NCBI GenBank assembly: GCA_040376155.1
Contig: JBEIRG010000035.1
Location: 1-18,277, forward strand
Length of the DNA stretch: 18,277 nucleotides
Direction of reading: 5' to 3'
From: CADCWF01 sp903864575
Lineage (GTDB): Bacteria > Chloroflexota > Chloroflexia > Thermomicrobiales > UBA6265
In this document: positions 1-6,791 of the stretch, piece after piece
How the letters are laid out: each line of letters opens with the position of its first letter
How positions within the stretch are numbered: the stretch's first letter is position 1
The notes under the pieces: model-generated
What the model was told of the DNA's origin: nothing
The model's input: the letters and a program-made list of their open reading frames with translations, nothing else
The model's database searches: none
Program-made: the position numbers and the translations under genes

Positions 1-534
1 GCAGTACCGCGCTCCTGTGTCATGCCGGTCATCGGCGCAACCATCCGGACGCGCATCCGTCGTAGCCAGGCTGCGCCGCGATGCAACCGCAACCGCCATT
101 CGCGTCAGGACGTTCGGGCCGTCCCTGACGGGGGAACCGGGAAGGGGTCGCTCCCGAGTCGCGCGGACCGCCATGCCGGGAGGGGAGCGTTTCGAGCCGG
201 CGGTGATGGAGTTGGCCGAATCATCCGGGCAGCTGCCATGCGCATAACTATTCTTGTCCGCACGGGCAAGGCGGTAGATCCAACGGGCATGCTCGCGCCA
301 GACGCCGTGACTCCAGGCTGGTTGACCGCGGTCCTCCACGATCCGCGCACGACGCCCGGTCCCATCGCCCCGCGCTGAACCCGTGCATCCTCCCGGCGCC
401 AACCCGAACCGCAGGCATGCCAACAGGGTTTTCCATCGGGCGCTCCGCGCCTCGGCATACCACCGGACCTGCGCGCCAGCGGCCTCCGTTGCCGGAACCG
501 GGCGACAGCTCCGTCGAGGCGACATGCGACCTCG
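1..534. other. Region without a convincing gene, left of the candidate origin
   Basis: Several short open frames exist on both strands, but their translations are rich in Arg, Pro, Ala and Gly, resemble no protein family I know, and overlap one another. I see no good ribosome binding site followed by sustained G/C-ending codons. The one structured item noticed is an imperfect inverted repeat at 104-129. The stretch runs directly into the DnaA-box cluster at 535 and may be flanking DNA of a replication origin. A gene on the left side could end before position 1. Confidence 0.5.
104..129. repeat. Imperfect inverted repeat (hairpin)
   Basis: GTCAGGACG at 104-112 pairs with CGTCCCTGAC at 120-129, with one bulged base and a 7-base loop. 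No T-run follows on either strand, so it is not a standard intrinsic terminator. It may be a terminator-like end of an unseen upstream gene or part of the origin flank. Its function is unknown. Confidence 0.3.
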
Positions 535-605
535 TTATCCACCGCGGCCGAGTCCAGTTCGCCGCAGGCTCCGACCGCATCGGGATCACTGTCGTTCTGC
601 TCCTC

Positions 606-640
606 GTATCTATGTAAGAAAAACATCTATCGTTATCTAG
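606..640. other. AT-rich stretch, candidate DNA unwinding element
   Basis: About 71 percent A+T (10 G/C in 35 bases) in otherwise very GC-rich DNA. ATCTA is repeated at 608-612, 625-629 and 635-639. GTATCTA at 606-612 has an inverted copy, TAGATAC, at 664-670. The stretch lies between the DnaA-like boxes at 535 and 650, the expected place for a duplex-unwinding element. Confidence 0.45.
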
Positions 641-686
641 CGGGCCGGGTTATCCCCAATTCGTAGATACGTACAGGTGGAGCCGT

Positions 687-827
687 GTTACACCCCTCGG
701 CGGAAAGCGTGGTTATCCACCGGATTTCGTTACAGGGGAAAACATTTGGTCCGATTGTGTGACAGTGGACAACCGGACTTATCCCCTGTAACAGTGGTGA
801 GACACCCCCGTCTGGCATGGGTGTAAC
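687..827. repeat. Nested inverted array of GTTACA elements
   Basis: Four copies of GTTACA followed by three or four C or G are seen: GTTACACCCC at 687-696 (plus), GTTACAGGGG at 729-738 (plus), the same G-type at 783-792 (minus), and GTTACACCC at 819-827 (minus). The order is therefore A, B, B-inverted, A-inverted, with both pairs centred near 757-761. The first copy is itself a near-palindrome (GTGTTACAC). The third overlaps the DnaA-like box at 779-786. These could be binding sites of the adjacent Rep-like protein. Confidence 0.55.
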
Positions 828-870
828 AGATCCGGGACAGTGGATAACCATTTCGATCGGACGGCGGCCA

Positions 871-1317
871 TCAGCGGTCATACTCGGCGGCGGTGGCGAC
901 GTCGAGTTCCTCCGGGGTCGCGAAGATGGAGTCGATGAAGAAGGATTCCACGCGTCGCTCGCTGTTGTCGGGCATCCGCATCATCGACCACTTCCCGACC
1001 TGGATCAGCGGCGCCTGCCCCTTCTCCCACTCGTAGATGTTGATCAGCCCGTGGTCCTGCAACCAGTGCAGGTCGCGGCTGATCGACATGTGGGAGCGCT
1101 CCTTGTAGATCTTCGCGAGTTCACGGGTGGAGACGCGGCACACCAGCCACCCCTGCCGGTAGAAGTTGAGCAACTCGTGGTCGAATGGGCCGCCGCGCGG
1201 CGGGCGGTAGACCCGCCGCAGCAGCAGCGTGTAGGTCACATTCGCCGGCGACTGCATGAACGCGCGGTACCCCGCGTTGTCCAGCAGGTCGTAATGGAGG
1301 CGGAAAAAGGTCCGCAT
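871..1317 (-). CDS. Small winged-helix DNA-binding protein, Rep-initiator-like
   Basis: This is a 148-residue protein. The start ATG (1315-1317) is preceded by GGGAG with 6 bases of spacing. The N-terminus has an aromatic-rich helix (FFRLHYDLL), then a hydrophobic helix (VTYTLLLRRVYR, residues 27-38). A winged-helix segment lies at about 60-97: the VSTRELAKIY helix, a recognition-like helix around HMSISRDLHWLQDHG, and a wing (LINIYEW). This layout resembles the first winged-helix domain of plasmid replication initiators and of RepA_N-like or phage replisome-organiser proteins. The protein is too short for a full two-domain Rep. Its 3' end lies 23 bp from the DnaA-box/iteron block, so a role in origin recognition or copy control is the best inference. 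An autonomous transcription regulator is the alternative. No strong sigma-70 promoter was seen upstream. Confidence 0.6.
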   Translation of the reverse strand: MRTFFRLHYDLLDNAGYRAFMQSPANVTYTLLLRRVYRPPRGGPFDHELLNFYRQGWLVCRVSTRELAKIYKERSHMSISRDLHWLQDHGLINIYEWEKGQAPLIQVGKWSMMRMPDNSERRVESFFIDSIFATPEELDVATAAEYDR

Positions 1318-1805
1318 CGGTGACTCCCGGTCATTGACATGACAGGACGCCCGGCGATACGATGCCTTCGTGACAACGCGTCTGCACCGTCAGGCGATCC
1401 CGTGAACCCCGCAGCGATTGCAGTCGCCGCGGGGTTCCTCGTCCTCCCCGCGCTCCCGGCGGGCTGCCCGCAGGCAACGCCACCAGTCCGACAGCGCGGA
1501 GACACTCCCCGAGTATAGGCGCGGCGGTCGGGTCGCGATAGTCTTTCCTCGCAGTCAACGGCGATGGCCGCGATCACGCCCCGCGCCAGTGGGGGCTGGA
1601 GCGGAGCATGGGGCATGTGGACACATCGGACAATCGTTCCGGCAAGTCAAAGGTCCCAAAAGCCATCATGGACTGGCGACATATCCCTGTATCGACATCC
1701 GATGATTCGACGATTTCCGGGTTTTACCCGGTCGCGCGCGCGTCGGTTTCAACGCGGACCCGGCGCGGACCCGGCTGCGCCGCTCCCCTGCTGTTCCCGG
1801 CTGCG
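1318..1805. other. Intergenic region between the ParB-like and Rep-like genes
   Basis: There is no convincing gene here. TGACA occurs twice in tandem at 1335-1344, just upstream of the Rep-like gene. An 8-bp stem lies at 1405-1436 and a small CCGGG/CCCGG hairpin at 1717-1731. The part from about 1620 to 1725 is less GC-rich than its surroundings. The region must carry the 3' end of the ParB-like transcript and possibly a promoter for the Rep-like gene. Confidence 0.5.
1405..1436. repeat. Inverted repeat, possible terminator of the ParB-like gene
   Basis: AACCCCGC (1405-1412) and GCGGGGTT (1429-1436) form a perfect 8-bp stem with a 16-base loop. It lies about 370 bases downstream of the ParB-like stop codon and 88 bases upstream of the Rep-like start. 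No T-run follows, so a terminator role is only possible. A regulatory hairpin is equally possible. Confidence 0.3.
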
Positions 1806-2639
1806 CTACCCGTCGGTGCGGTCGCAGAGTTCCTTCATGACCTCGGCGAACTTGCTCCAGCCCGAGTAGGAGACCTTGCGGACGCGGGCCATCACCATCT
1901 GCTCGAGTTCCTCGGGCGGGCACGCGGTCAGGGCCAGGGCGAAGCGGGAATCATCGGTGCCTGGGTCGGCGAGGACCGATGCCGCCGCCATCATCAGCGG
2001 CCTGCGGTAGATGCCGGGCCGCTCGGGCCAGCCGGACTCGAAGAGCGTGAAGACCCGCTCCACCATCTCCTCGCCCCAGCGCCGGTCGATTTCCTCCAGC
2101 ACCCCGACCGAGGCGATCTCCCGCACCCCCGGCTGGCGCCCGGCCACGAGCCGGATCCCGTATGCCGCCAGCAGGTCGTGCATCGCCTCCGCGAGGTTCT
2201 CGCCCGCCGCGGCTCGCGCCTCGAACGCCTCCACCGCCGAGAGCGGCAGCCGTTCCCGGTTCAGCAGCAGGAAGATCGCCCGCTCCTGGCTGCGGCTCAG
2301 CCCGTCGTAGACCACGCAGGGTACTTCGCAGTCGCCCATGCCGAGATCCAGCACCGACTGGTGCCGGTGCTGGCCGTCGATGATGTAGTGGTGGCCATCT
2401 TCCCGGAGGGAGACGTAGAGCACGCCCAGGCCGTCCGGGTTGAACTTGCGCGAGATCGCCTGCACCCGGACCGCCCGGATCACCCGGTTGTAGTCGCGGT
2501 CGCGCTTCAGGGTGTCCGCTCGCAGCCATTCGAGCCGGCTCACCTGCCCGAGCCTGCGGATCAGGGATCGGCGATTCCGCCGCACGAGCTGCACGGAGTC
2601 ATCGATACCGGTGTCGATCTCGACTGCCTGCTCCGCCAC
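1806..2639 (-). CDS. ParB/sulfiredoxin-fold protein (DUF6551-like)
   Basis: The protein has 277 residues. Its central feature is the ParB/sulfiredoxin-fold signature IIDGQHRHQSV (residues about 86-96). Before it is a conserved-looking block of the type RDYNR..RVQAISRKFNP, and after it is VPCVVYDGLSRSQERAIFLLLNRER. This succession matches phage/plasmid ParB-N proteins such as DUF6551 better than canonical chromosomal ParB: I see no classic ParB helix-turn-helix after the domain. GTG at 2637-2639 is chosen because GGAGG lies 6 bases upstream; the frame is also open to a GTG at 2675 with no such site. No ParA gene adjoins. With the Rep-like gene and DnaA boxes it suggests replicon maintenance, but a DNA-binding regulator or nuclease role is possible. 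Confidence 0.7.
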   Translation of the reverse strand: MAEQAVEIDTGIDDSVQLVRRNRRSLIRRLGQVSRLEWLRADTLKRDRDYNRVIRAVRVQAISRKFNPDGLGVLYVSLREDGHHYIIDGQHRHQSVLDLGMGDCEVPCVVYDGLSRSQERAIFLLLNRERLPLSAVEAFEARAAAGENLAEAMHDLLAAYGIRLVAGRQPGVREIASVGVLEEIDRRWGEEMVERVFTLFESGWPERPGIYRRPLMMAAASVLADPGTDDSRFALALTACPPEELEQMVMARVRKVSYSGWSKFAEVMKELCDRTDG

Positions 2640-2645
2640 CGCTGT

Positions 2646-2650
2646 CCTCC
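2646..2650 (-). promoter_or_regulatory. Ribosome binding site that fixes the ParB-like start
   Basis: GGAGG on the minus strand, 6 bases before GTG at 2639. It favours this start over the longer open frame, whose N-terminal residues (Arg/Gly-rich) look non-coding. Confidence 0.6.
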
Positions 2651-2766
2651 GCCGTTCCCTGCCCCGTCCGTACACGACGTGGTCAGTCTAGCCGCACCCG
2701 TGCCGCGTTGTCATCGGCGTTGTGGTCACGACCGCATCGAGCGCGACCGGCGAACCGGCGTTGGGG

Positions 2767-2782
2767 AATTATGCGGATAATT
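2767..2782. promoter_or_regulatory. AT-rich palindrome with divergent -10-like elements
   Basis: AATTAT (2767-2772) and ATAATT (2777-2782) flank GCGG. Read on the minus strand it contains CATAAT (2773-2768), with TTGCAA 15 bases further upstream (2794-2789), a possible weak promoter for the ParB-like gene. On the plus strand it contains GATAAT (2776-2781) without a good -35. It is one of the few AT-rich spots in the window and could be an operator, possibly for autoregulation. Confidence 0.4.
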
Positions 2783-2899
2783 GTTGAATTGCAAGGGATA
2801 TGACGCGTTTGGGCTGCTGTACGGGCCGGCATGACCCTTCGTTCTCCTGCGGGGCGCGCCTGATCCATCGTTGCCGCACCTCCGGGCATGGCCAAATGC

Positions 2900-2928
2900 T
2901 TGACCACCCGCATACGCACAGGTAGGCT
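2900..2928 (+). promoter_or_regulatory. Candidate sigma-70 promoter of the transport operon
   Basis: TTGACC (2900-2905) is followed after 17 bases by TAGGCT (2923-2928). The -35 matches consensus at 5 of 6 positions and the -10 at 3 of 6. Transcription would start near 2935 and leave a leader of about 114 bases before the aminotransferase ATG at 3049. Confidence 0.4.
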
Positions 2929-3048
2929 GACGCCCTTCGATCGTCCGGCAGCGCCCACGTCGCGCGATTCCGGAGTCCGCGGCCCGTCTGCCGGCGACCT
3001 CGTTCCGCCAGCCGCACGCACGCATTCCATGCAGGAGGCGAAGAATTC

Positions 3049-4353
3049 ATGAGCGAGCACCCGCTCCCGGCCACGTCGCAGGTCATGATCGACTTCACCC
3101 AGATGAAGTCCTTCGGCCGCGATCCGCTCATCATCGAGCGGGGCAAGGGCATTCGCCTCTGGGACGTCTTCGGGAAGGAGTACATCGACGGCGTCTCCGG
3201 GGTCTTCACCGCCAACCTCGGCCACGGTCTCGATTCCCTGGTGGACGTCGCCGCCGAGCAGGGCCGGAAGATCAGCTTTTCTCCGCCCACGATGGCGACC
3301 AATCCCGCCGCCCTCGCCCTCGCCGATCTGCTGGTCCGCATCACCCCGGAGCAGTACAGCACCGTCAAGTTCTACAGCGGCGGCTCCGAGGCGACCGAAA
3401 ACGCCTTCAAACTCGCCCGCCAGTACCACCTGCAGCGCGGCAACGCCCGCAAGACCAAGATCATCGGGCGCTACCTCGCCTACCACGGCGGCACCGGTCA
3501 CTCGATGGTCGCCGGCGGTCACGCCGAGTGGAAATGGCGCTACGAACCGCTCAACACCGGGTTCATCCATGTCACGCCGCCCGCCCGCCCGGGATGCTCC
3601 GCCTGCCAGCGCCTTGGAGGCTGCACCCTTGCCTGCGTGGACGCCATCGAGGAGGCCATCCTCCGCGAGGGGCCGCAGACCATCGCCGCCGTCATCGCCG
3701 AGCCGGTCATGATGTCGGCGGGCGTGCACGTCCCGCCCCCGGGCTATTTCGCGCGGCTGCGCGAACTCTGCGACCAGTACGACGTGCTCCTGATCCACGA
3801 CGAGGTCATCACCGGCTTCGGCCGCACCGGAACCCTCTTCGCCTCGGAATGGATCGGCGCATGGCCTGACATCATCTGCTGCGGCAAGGGCATCACGGCG
3901 GGATACGCTGCGCTGTCGGCGACCATCCTCGCCGACAAGGTGGCCGAGCCATTCTGGGGTGAGCACGAGGAGAACATCCAGTTCTGGGGCGGCCATACCT
4001 ACGGTGGCAACCCGGTCGCCTGCGCGGTCGGCAAGGCGGCGGTCGAGATGCTGATCGATCGGGACATCGTCGGCAACGCCGCCCGCGTGGGCGCCTACTT
4101 CGGGGCAGGCCTCGAGGAACTGGCCGAGCGGCTGCCCGGCGCGAAGGGTGTCCGCGGCATCGGCATGCTGTATGCCTTCGTGCTGCAGGAGCACCGGGGG
4201 CGGGCCGTCCATCTTGCGGCGCGCGAGCGCGGCCTGCTGTTCCGGCCGGGTCCGGATTTTGTCGTGCTCGCCCCGCCGCTGGTCGCGACCGAGGCCGAGA
4301 TCGACGAGATCCTCGCGAAGCTCGAAGCGGCGGTCATCGAAGCCACCGCATAG
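3049..4353 (+). CDS. Class III PLP-dependent aminotransferase
   Basis: The 434-residue length is normal for fold-type I class III aminotransferases, which move an amino group from an omega-amine or amino acid to a keto acid. Visible motifs are GGSEATE (111-117, phosphate-binding turn), YHGGTG (145-150), the LLIHDEVITGFGRTG block (247-261) with PLP-nitrogen-binding Asp251, and CGKGITAGY (278-286) with Lys280 as the expected Schiff-base lysine. A four-cysteine insert, Cys183/186/192/196, sits between the YHG and AEPV blocks; similar cysteines occur in some class III enzymes. AGGAGG at 3033-3038 supports the start. It is the first gene of a plus-strand run that continues with a sugar ABC transporter after 126 bp, suggesting transamination of the imported compound or of a derived keto-product. 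The substrate cannot be read from sequence. Confidence 0.92.
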   Translation: MSEHPLPATSQVMIDFTQMKSFGRDPLIIERGKGIRLWDVFGKEYIDGVSGVFTANLGHGLDSLVDVAAEQGRKISFSPPTMATNPAALALADLLVRITPEQYSTVKFYSGGSEATENAFKLARQYHLQRGNARKTKIIGRYLAYHGGTGHSMVAGGHAEWKWRYEPLNTGFIHVTPPARPGCSACQRLGGCTLACVDAIEEAILREGPQTIAAVIAEPVMMSAGVHVPPPGYFARLRELCDQYDVLLIHDEVITGFGRTGTLFASEWIGAWPDIICCGKGITAGYAALSATILADKVAEPFWGEHEENIQFWGGHTYGGNPVACAVGKAAVEMLIDRDIVGNAARVGAYFGAGLEELAERLPGAKGVRGIGMLYAFVLQEHRGRAVHLAARERGLLFRPGPDFVVLAPPLVATEAEIDEILAKLEAAVIEATA

Positions 4354-4425
4354 AACCTGGGCTATTTCGGTAAGATGCCGGTCCGGCAGGCGGCGATGGC
4401 GTGGAGCCTGCTGCCTGCTGGCCGG

Positions 4426-4447
4426 GCGGGGTCCACGGGGGCCCCGC
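4426..4447 (+). repeat. Intercistronic hairpin before the binding-protein gene
   Basis: GCGGGG (4426-4431) and CCCCGC (4442-4447) form a 6-bp GC stem with a 10-base loop. It lies in the 126-bp gap between the aminotransferase and the binding-protein start and lacks a T-run. It could set relative transcript levels or stability within the operon, which is speculative. Confidence 0.3.
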
Positions 4448-4479
4448 ATGCGCATCGACACTCCTGGGGAGCAGCCATC

Positions 4480-5820
4480 ATGCGTGGACACCAGATCACT
4501 CGGCGAGGCGTGATCCAGATTGGCGCGGCGGCCACGGCCTCCGGGCTCGGCCTCGGCCTCGGGCTCGCGTCGCCGCGGTACCGCTTCGCCTACGCGGAAG
4601 GCGCGAAACTCACCTTCTGGAACCCCGGCATCTTCCCGACCGAGGATCCCAACGACAAGACCAAGAAGGTGGACGACTTCTACATCTACCAGGCGGCAAA
4701 GCGCTTCGGGGAGGCCAACGGCTGCGAGGTCGCCATCGAGAACGCCCCCAACGATCCGGGCATGTTCGGCAAGTACCGCACCGCCAGCATGGCCAAGAAC
4801 GGCCCCGACGTCATGGTGATGTGGTCCGGCACCTACATGCTCTCGGTGAAGGAGTTCCTCGAACCGCTCGGCTCGGCCTTCAGCCCGGAGGAGCGCGCCC
4901 GGATCACCGGCTGGGAAGCCGTCACCCCCGACTTCAGCGCGGACTCCGCCGACATCTACGGCTGCCCCGCCGCCTCCGACGGCACGACCTGCATCTTCTA
5001 CAACAAGGAACTCTTCGCCAAGGCGGGCGTCGACACCGAAGCCGGGTGGCCAAAGAACGCCACCGAGTTCTACGCCGCGCTCGACGCGATCAAGGCGACC
5101 GGCGTCACCCCGATCACGCTCGACAACGTCGGTTTCGTCTGGCAGTCCCTCGCCTACTGGATGAGCCAGCAGATCAACGGTGCGGTCGGCGTCAATGAAC
5201 TGGTGCAGGGCAAGCGCAACTTCACCGACGCCGACATGGTGGCCGCCGCCGACGGCTGGATGAAACTCGCCCAGTACACCGTCCCCGGCGCGGAGTCGAT
5301 GGACGGCGGCCAGGCCTACCAGTTCCTGCTGCAGGGGCAGGCCGCGATGACCACCGCCGGGTCGTGGCTGATCAAGGACGGCACGGAGGCCCTCGGCGAC
5401 AATTTCGGGATGATCAAGATCCCGAACTTCATCGAGACCGCCCCGATCGTCGACGGAGGCGTCGGCGGCCCCGGCACCGCGTTCATCGTCAGCAACTACT
5501 CGCCCAACAAGGACCTCGCGATCCAGTTCATCAAGTTCCTGATGAGCCCCGAGGAGCAACTCAAGAAGGCGGAGTCCGGCGAGGGGGCGATCCTCAACGT
5601 CACCGACGTCGACTTCACCAACTACAAGAGCCCGCTCGCCGCCACCCAGCAGCAGTGGGCGAACGAGCCGAGCACCATTTTCTGGAACGACAACGTCTAC
5701 CCGGCCGATCTCCCGACCGAGATGCGCGCGCAGGCGCAACTGGCCTGGACCGGCCAGTTGTCGGCCGAGGAGTTCATGAAGAAGGTCAACGACAAGCGGG
5801 ACGAACTGCTGGGAGCGTAA
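4480..5820 (+). CDS. Tat-exported sugar-binding protein of a CUT1 ABC transporter
   Basis: This 446-residue protein is of the extracellular solute-binding family 1 (MalE-like). The frame is open further upstream, but ATG 4480 is chosen because GGGGAG lies 8 bases before it and a clean twin-arginine signal follows: TRRGVIQIG (7-15), a Gly/Leu hydrophobic core, and a likely cut after AYA (37-39). There is no lipobox cysteine, so anchoring is not by a lipid at this site. Family-typical blocks include GPDVMVMWSG, GCPAASDGTTCIFYNKELF, and the C-terminal VGGPGTAFIVS and LAIQFIKFLMSPEEQ. The gene ends 3 bases before the first permease. It would capture a mono- or oligosaccharide outside the membrane; the ligand is unknown. 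Confidence 0.9.
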   Translation: MRGHQITRRGVIQIGAAATASGLGLGLGLASPRYRFAYAEGAKLTFWNPGIFPTEDPNDKTKKVDDFYIYQAAKRFGEANGCEVAIENAPNDPGMFGKYRTASMAKNGPDVMVMWSGTYMLSVKEFLEPLGSAFSPEERARITGWEAVTPDFSADSADIYGCPAASDGTTCIFYNKELFAKAGVDTEAGWPKNATEFYAALDAIKATGVTPITLDNVGFVWQSLAYWMSQQINGAVGVNELVQGKRNFTDADMVAAADGWMKLAQYTVPGAESMDGGQAYQFLLQGQAAMTTAGSWLIKDGTEALGDNFGMIKIPNFIETAPIVDGGVGGPGTAFIVSNYSPNKDLAIQFIKFLMSPEEQLKKAESGEGAILNVTDVDFTNYKSPLAATQQQWANEPSTIFWNDNVYPADLPTEMRAQAQLAWTGQLSAEEFMKKVNDKRDELLGA

Positions 5821-5823
5821 CCC

Positions 5824-6777
5824 GTGGCCCAGGCGGTCCTCGATCCCGCGGGAACGGCAGCGGCCGGGGGGGGTGCGACTCCCCCGGCCGCGCGGCCGGC
5901 AACCCGCCTCAAGCTTCGCCACCGCGAGGCCATCGCGGCCTACCTTTCGATCCTGCCAGCCTTCCTGCTCGTGCTGGCGATCGTCTGGTATCCGACCGCG
6001 CAATCCTTCCAGAAGGCCTTCACCGCCTGGAACGGCGCCACCGCCGACTGGGTCGGCCTCGCCAACTTCCGGCAGGCTCTCGCCAGCGACGAGTTCTGGA
6101 CCGCCATCCGCACCAACCTCGTCTTCGCCCTCGCCATCCCCGGCATCCTGCTGATCTGCCTCGTCGTCTCGGTGCTGCTCTTCGAGCAGGTTCCCGGTTG
6201 GACGTTCTTCCGCTCGGTCTACTACATCCCGACCATCCTCTCGGCGGCGGTCGTCGGCATGCTGATGCGGATCCTCTTTTCCACCCAGGGTGTGGTGAAC
6301 CAGGTGCTCGGCGGCATCGGCCTCGGCGCGCTCAAGCAGGATTGGCTGAGCACCATCCCCACCGCGTTCATGGTGCTGATCTTCGTCTTCTACTGGCAGA
6401 CCCTCGGTCAGGGCGTGCTGATCTTCCTCGCCGGCCTCGCCGCCGTGCCGCATGACCTGATCGAGGCGGCGGTGCTGGAGGGCGCCACCTGGCGGCAGCG
6501 CCTCACCGGGATCCTCATCCCGCAGTTGATGCCCGCCATCGCCTACTTCGTCATCTTCAACCTGATCTGGGCCTTCGTCGGTCTCTTCGCCATCGTCTAC
6601 ACCGTCACCAACGGCGGCCCCGGCTACGGCACCACCTCGGTGGACCTCTACATCTACCGGAAGGCCTTCGAGCAGGGCGATCTCGGGTACGCTTCCGCAC
6701 TCTCCGTGATCCTCTTCGTCATCGTGCTCGCCATCTCGGCCCTCCAGATTCGCCTCTTCGACCGCCTCACGGACTGA
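5824..6777 (+). CDS. CUT1 sugar ABC transporter permease, MalF/UgpA type
   Basis: This 317-residue inner-membrane subunit has about six hydrophobic segments, near residues 38-56, 97-119, 134-152, 183-205, 235-258 and 290-312, after a Pro/Ala-rich cytosolic N-terminus. The EAA loop that contacts the ATPase is clear: EAAVLEGA (214-221) followed by the conserved Gly and IPQL. NGGPGYGTTSVDLYIY (263-278) is typical of MalF-type partners. Start is GTG at 5824 with GGGAG 8 bases upstream, inside the end of the binding-protein gene, consistent with translational coupling. It would pair with the permease that follows 14 bases after its stop. Confidence 0.92.
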   Translation: MAQAVLDPAGTAAAGGGATPPAARPATRLKLRHREAIAAYLSILPAFLLVLAIVWYPTAQSFQKAFTAWNGATADWVGLANFRQALASDEFWTAIRTNLVFALAIPGILLICLVVSVLLFEQVPGWTFFRSVYYIPTILSAAVVGMLMRILFSTQGVVNQVLGGIGLGALKQDWLSTIPTAFMVLIFVFYWQTLGQGVLIFLAGLAAVPHDLIEAAVLEGATWRQRLTGILIPQLMPAIAYFVIFNLIWAFVGLFAIVYTVTNGGPGYGTTSVDLYIYRKAFEQGDLGYASALSVILFVIVLAISALQIRLFDRLTD

Positions 6778-6791
6778 GGGGAGCACGCCCG

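Larger units (their letters stand above)
535..847. other. Candidate replication origin with DnaA-box cluster
   Basis: Exact TTATCCAC octamers lie at 535-542 and 713-720 (plus) and 840-847 (minus). One-mismatch forms lie at 650-657 and 779-786 (TTATCCCC, plus) and 765-772 (TTGTCCAC read on minus). This matches the core of the bacterial DnaA box (TTATCCACA) except for its last base. The 11-mer GTTATCCACCG occurs exactly at 534-544 and 712-722, and GACAGTGGAYAACC occurs at 761-774 and 836-849. An AT-rich stretch (606-640) and a second family of inverted elements (687-827) sit inside the block. A Rep-like winged-helix gene begins its 3' end only 23 bases to the right and a ParB-like gene follows. 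Known origins combine DnaA boxes, iterons and an AT-rich unwinding element in this way. That this is an origin, and that it belongs to a secondary replicon, is inference. Confidence 0.6.

Noticed and set aside
370..374. CxCxH in the propeller protein (protein residues 370-374) as a cytochrome c heme site
   Set aside because: Heme attachment needs CxxCH; here the spacing is C-R-C-S-H, so covalent heme is not supported.
105..626. Minus-strand frame of 173 codons at the left edge
   Set aside because: Arg/Pro/Ala-rich sequence with no recognisable motif. It spans the DnaA-like box at 535 and part of the AT-rich element, so coding is unlikely.
2683..6786. Minus-strand open frame of 1,367 codons
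   Set aside because: It is antisense to the aminotransferase, the binding protein and the first permease, all of which have clear family motifs. Its translation is Gly/Asp/Val/His/Arg-rich low complexity, typical of GC-rich antisense frames.
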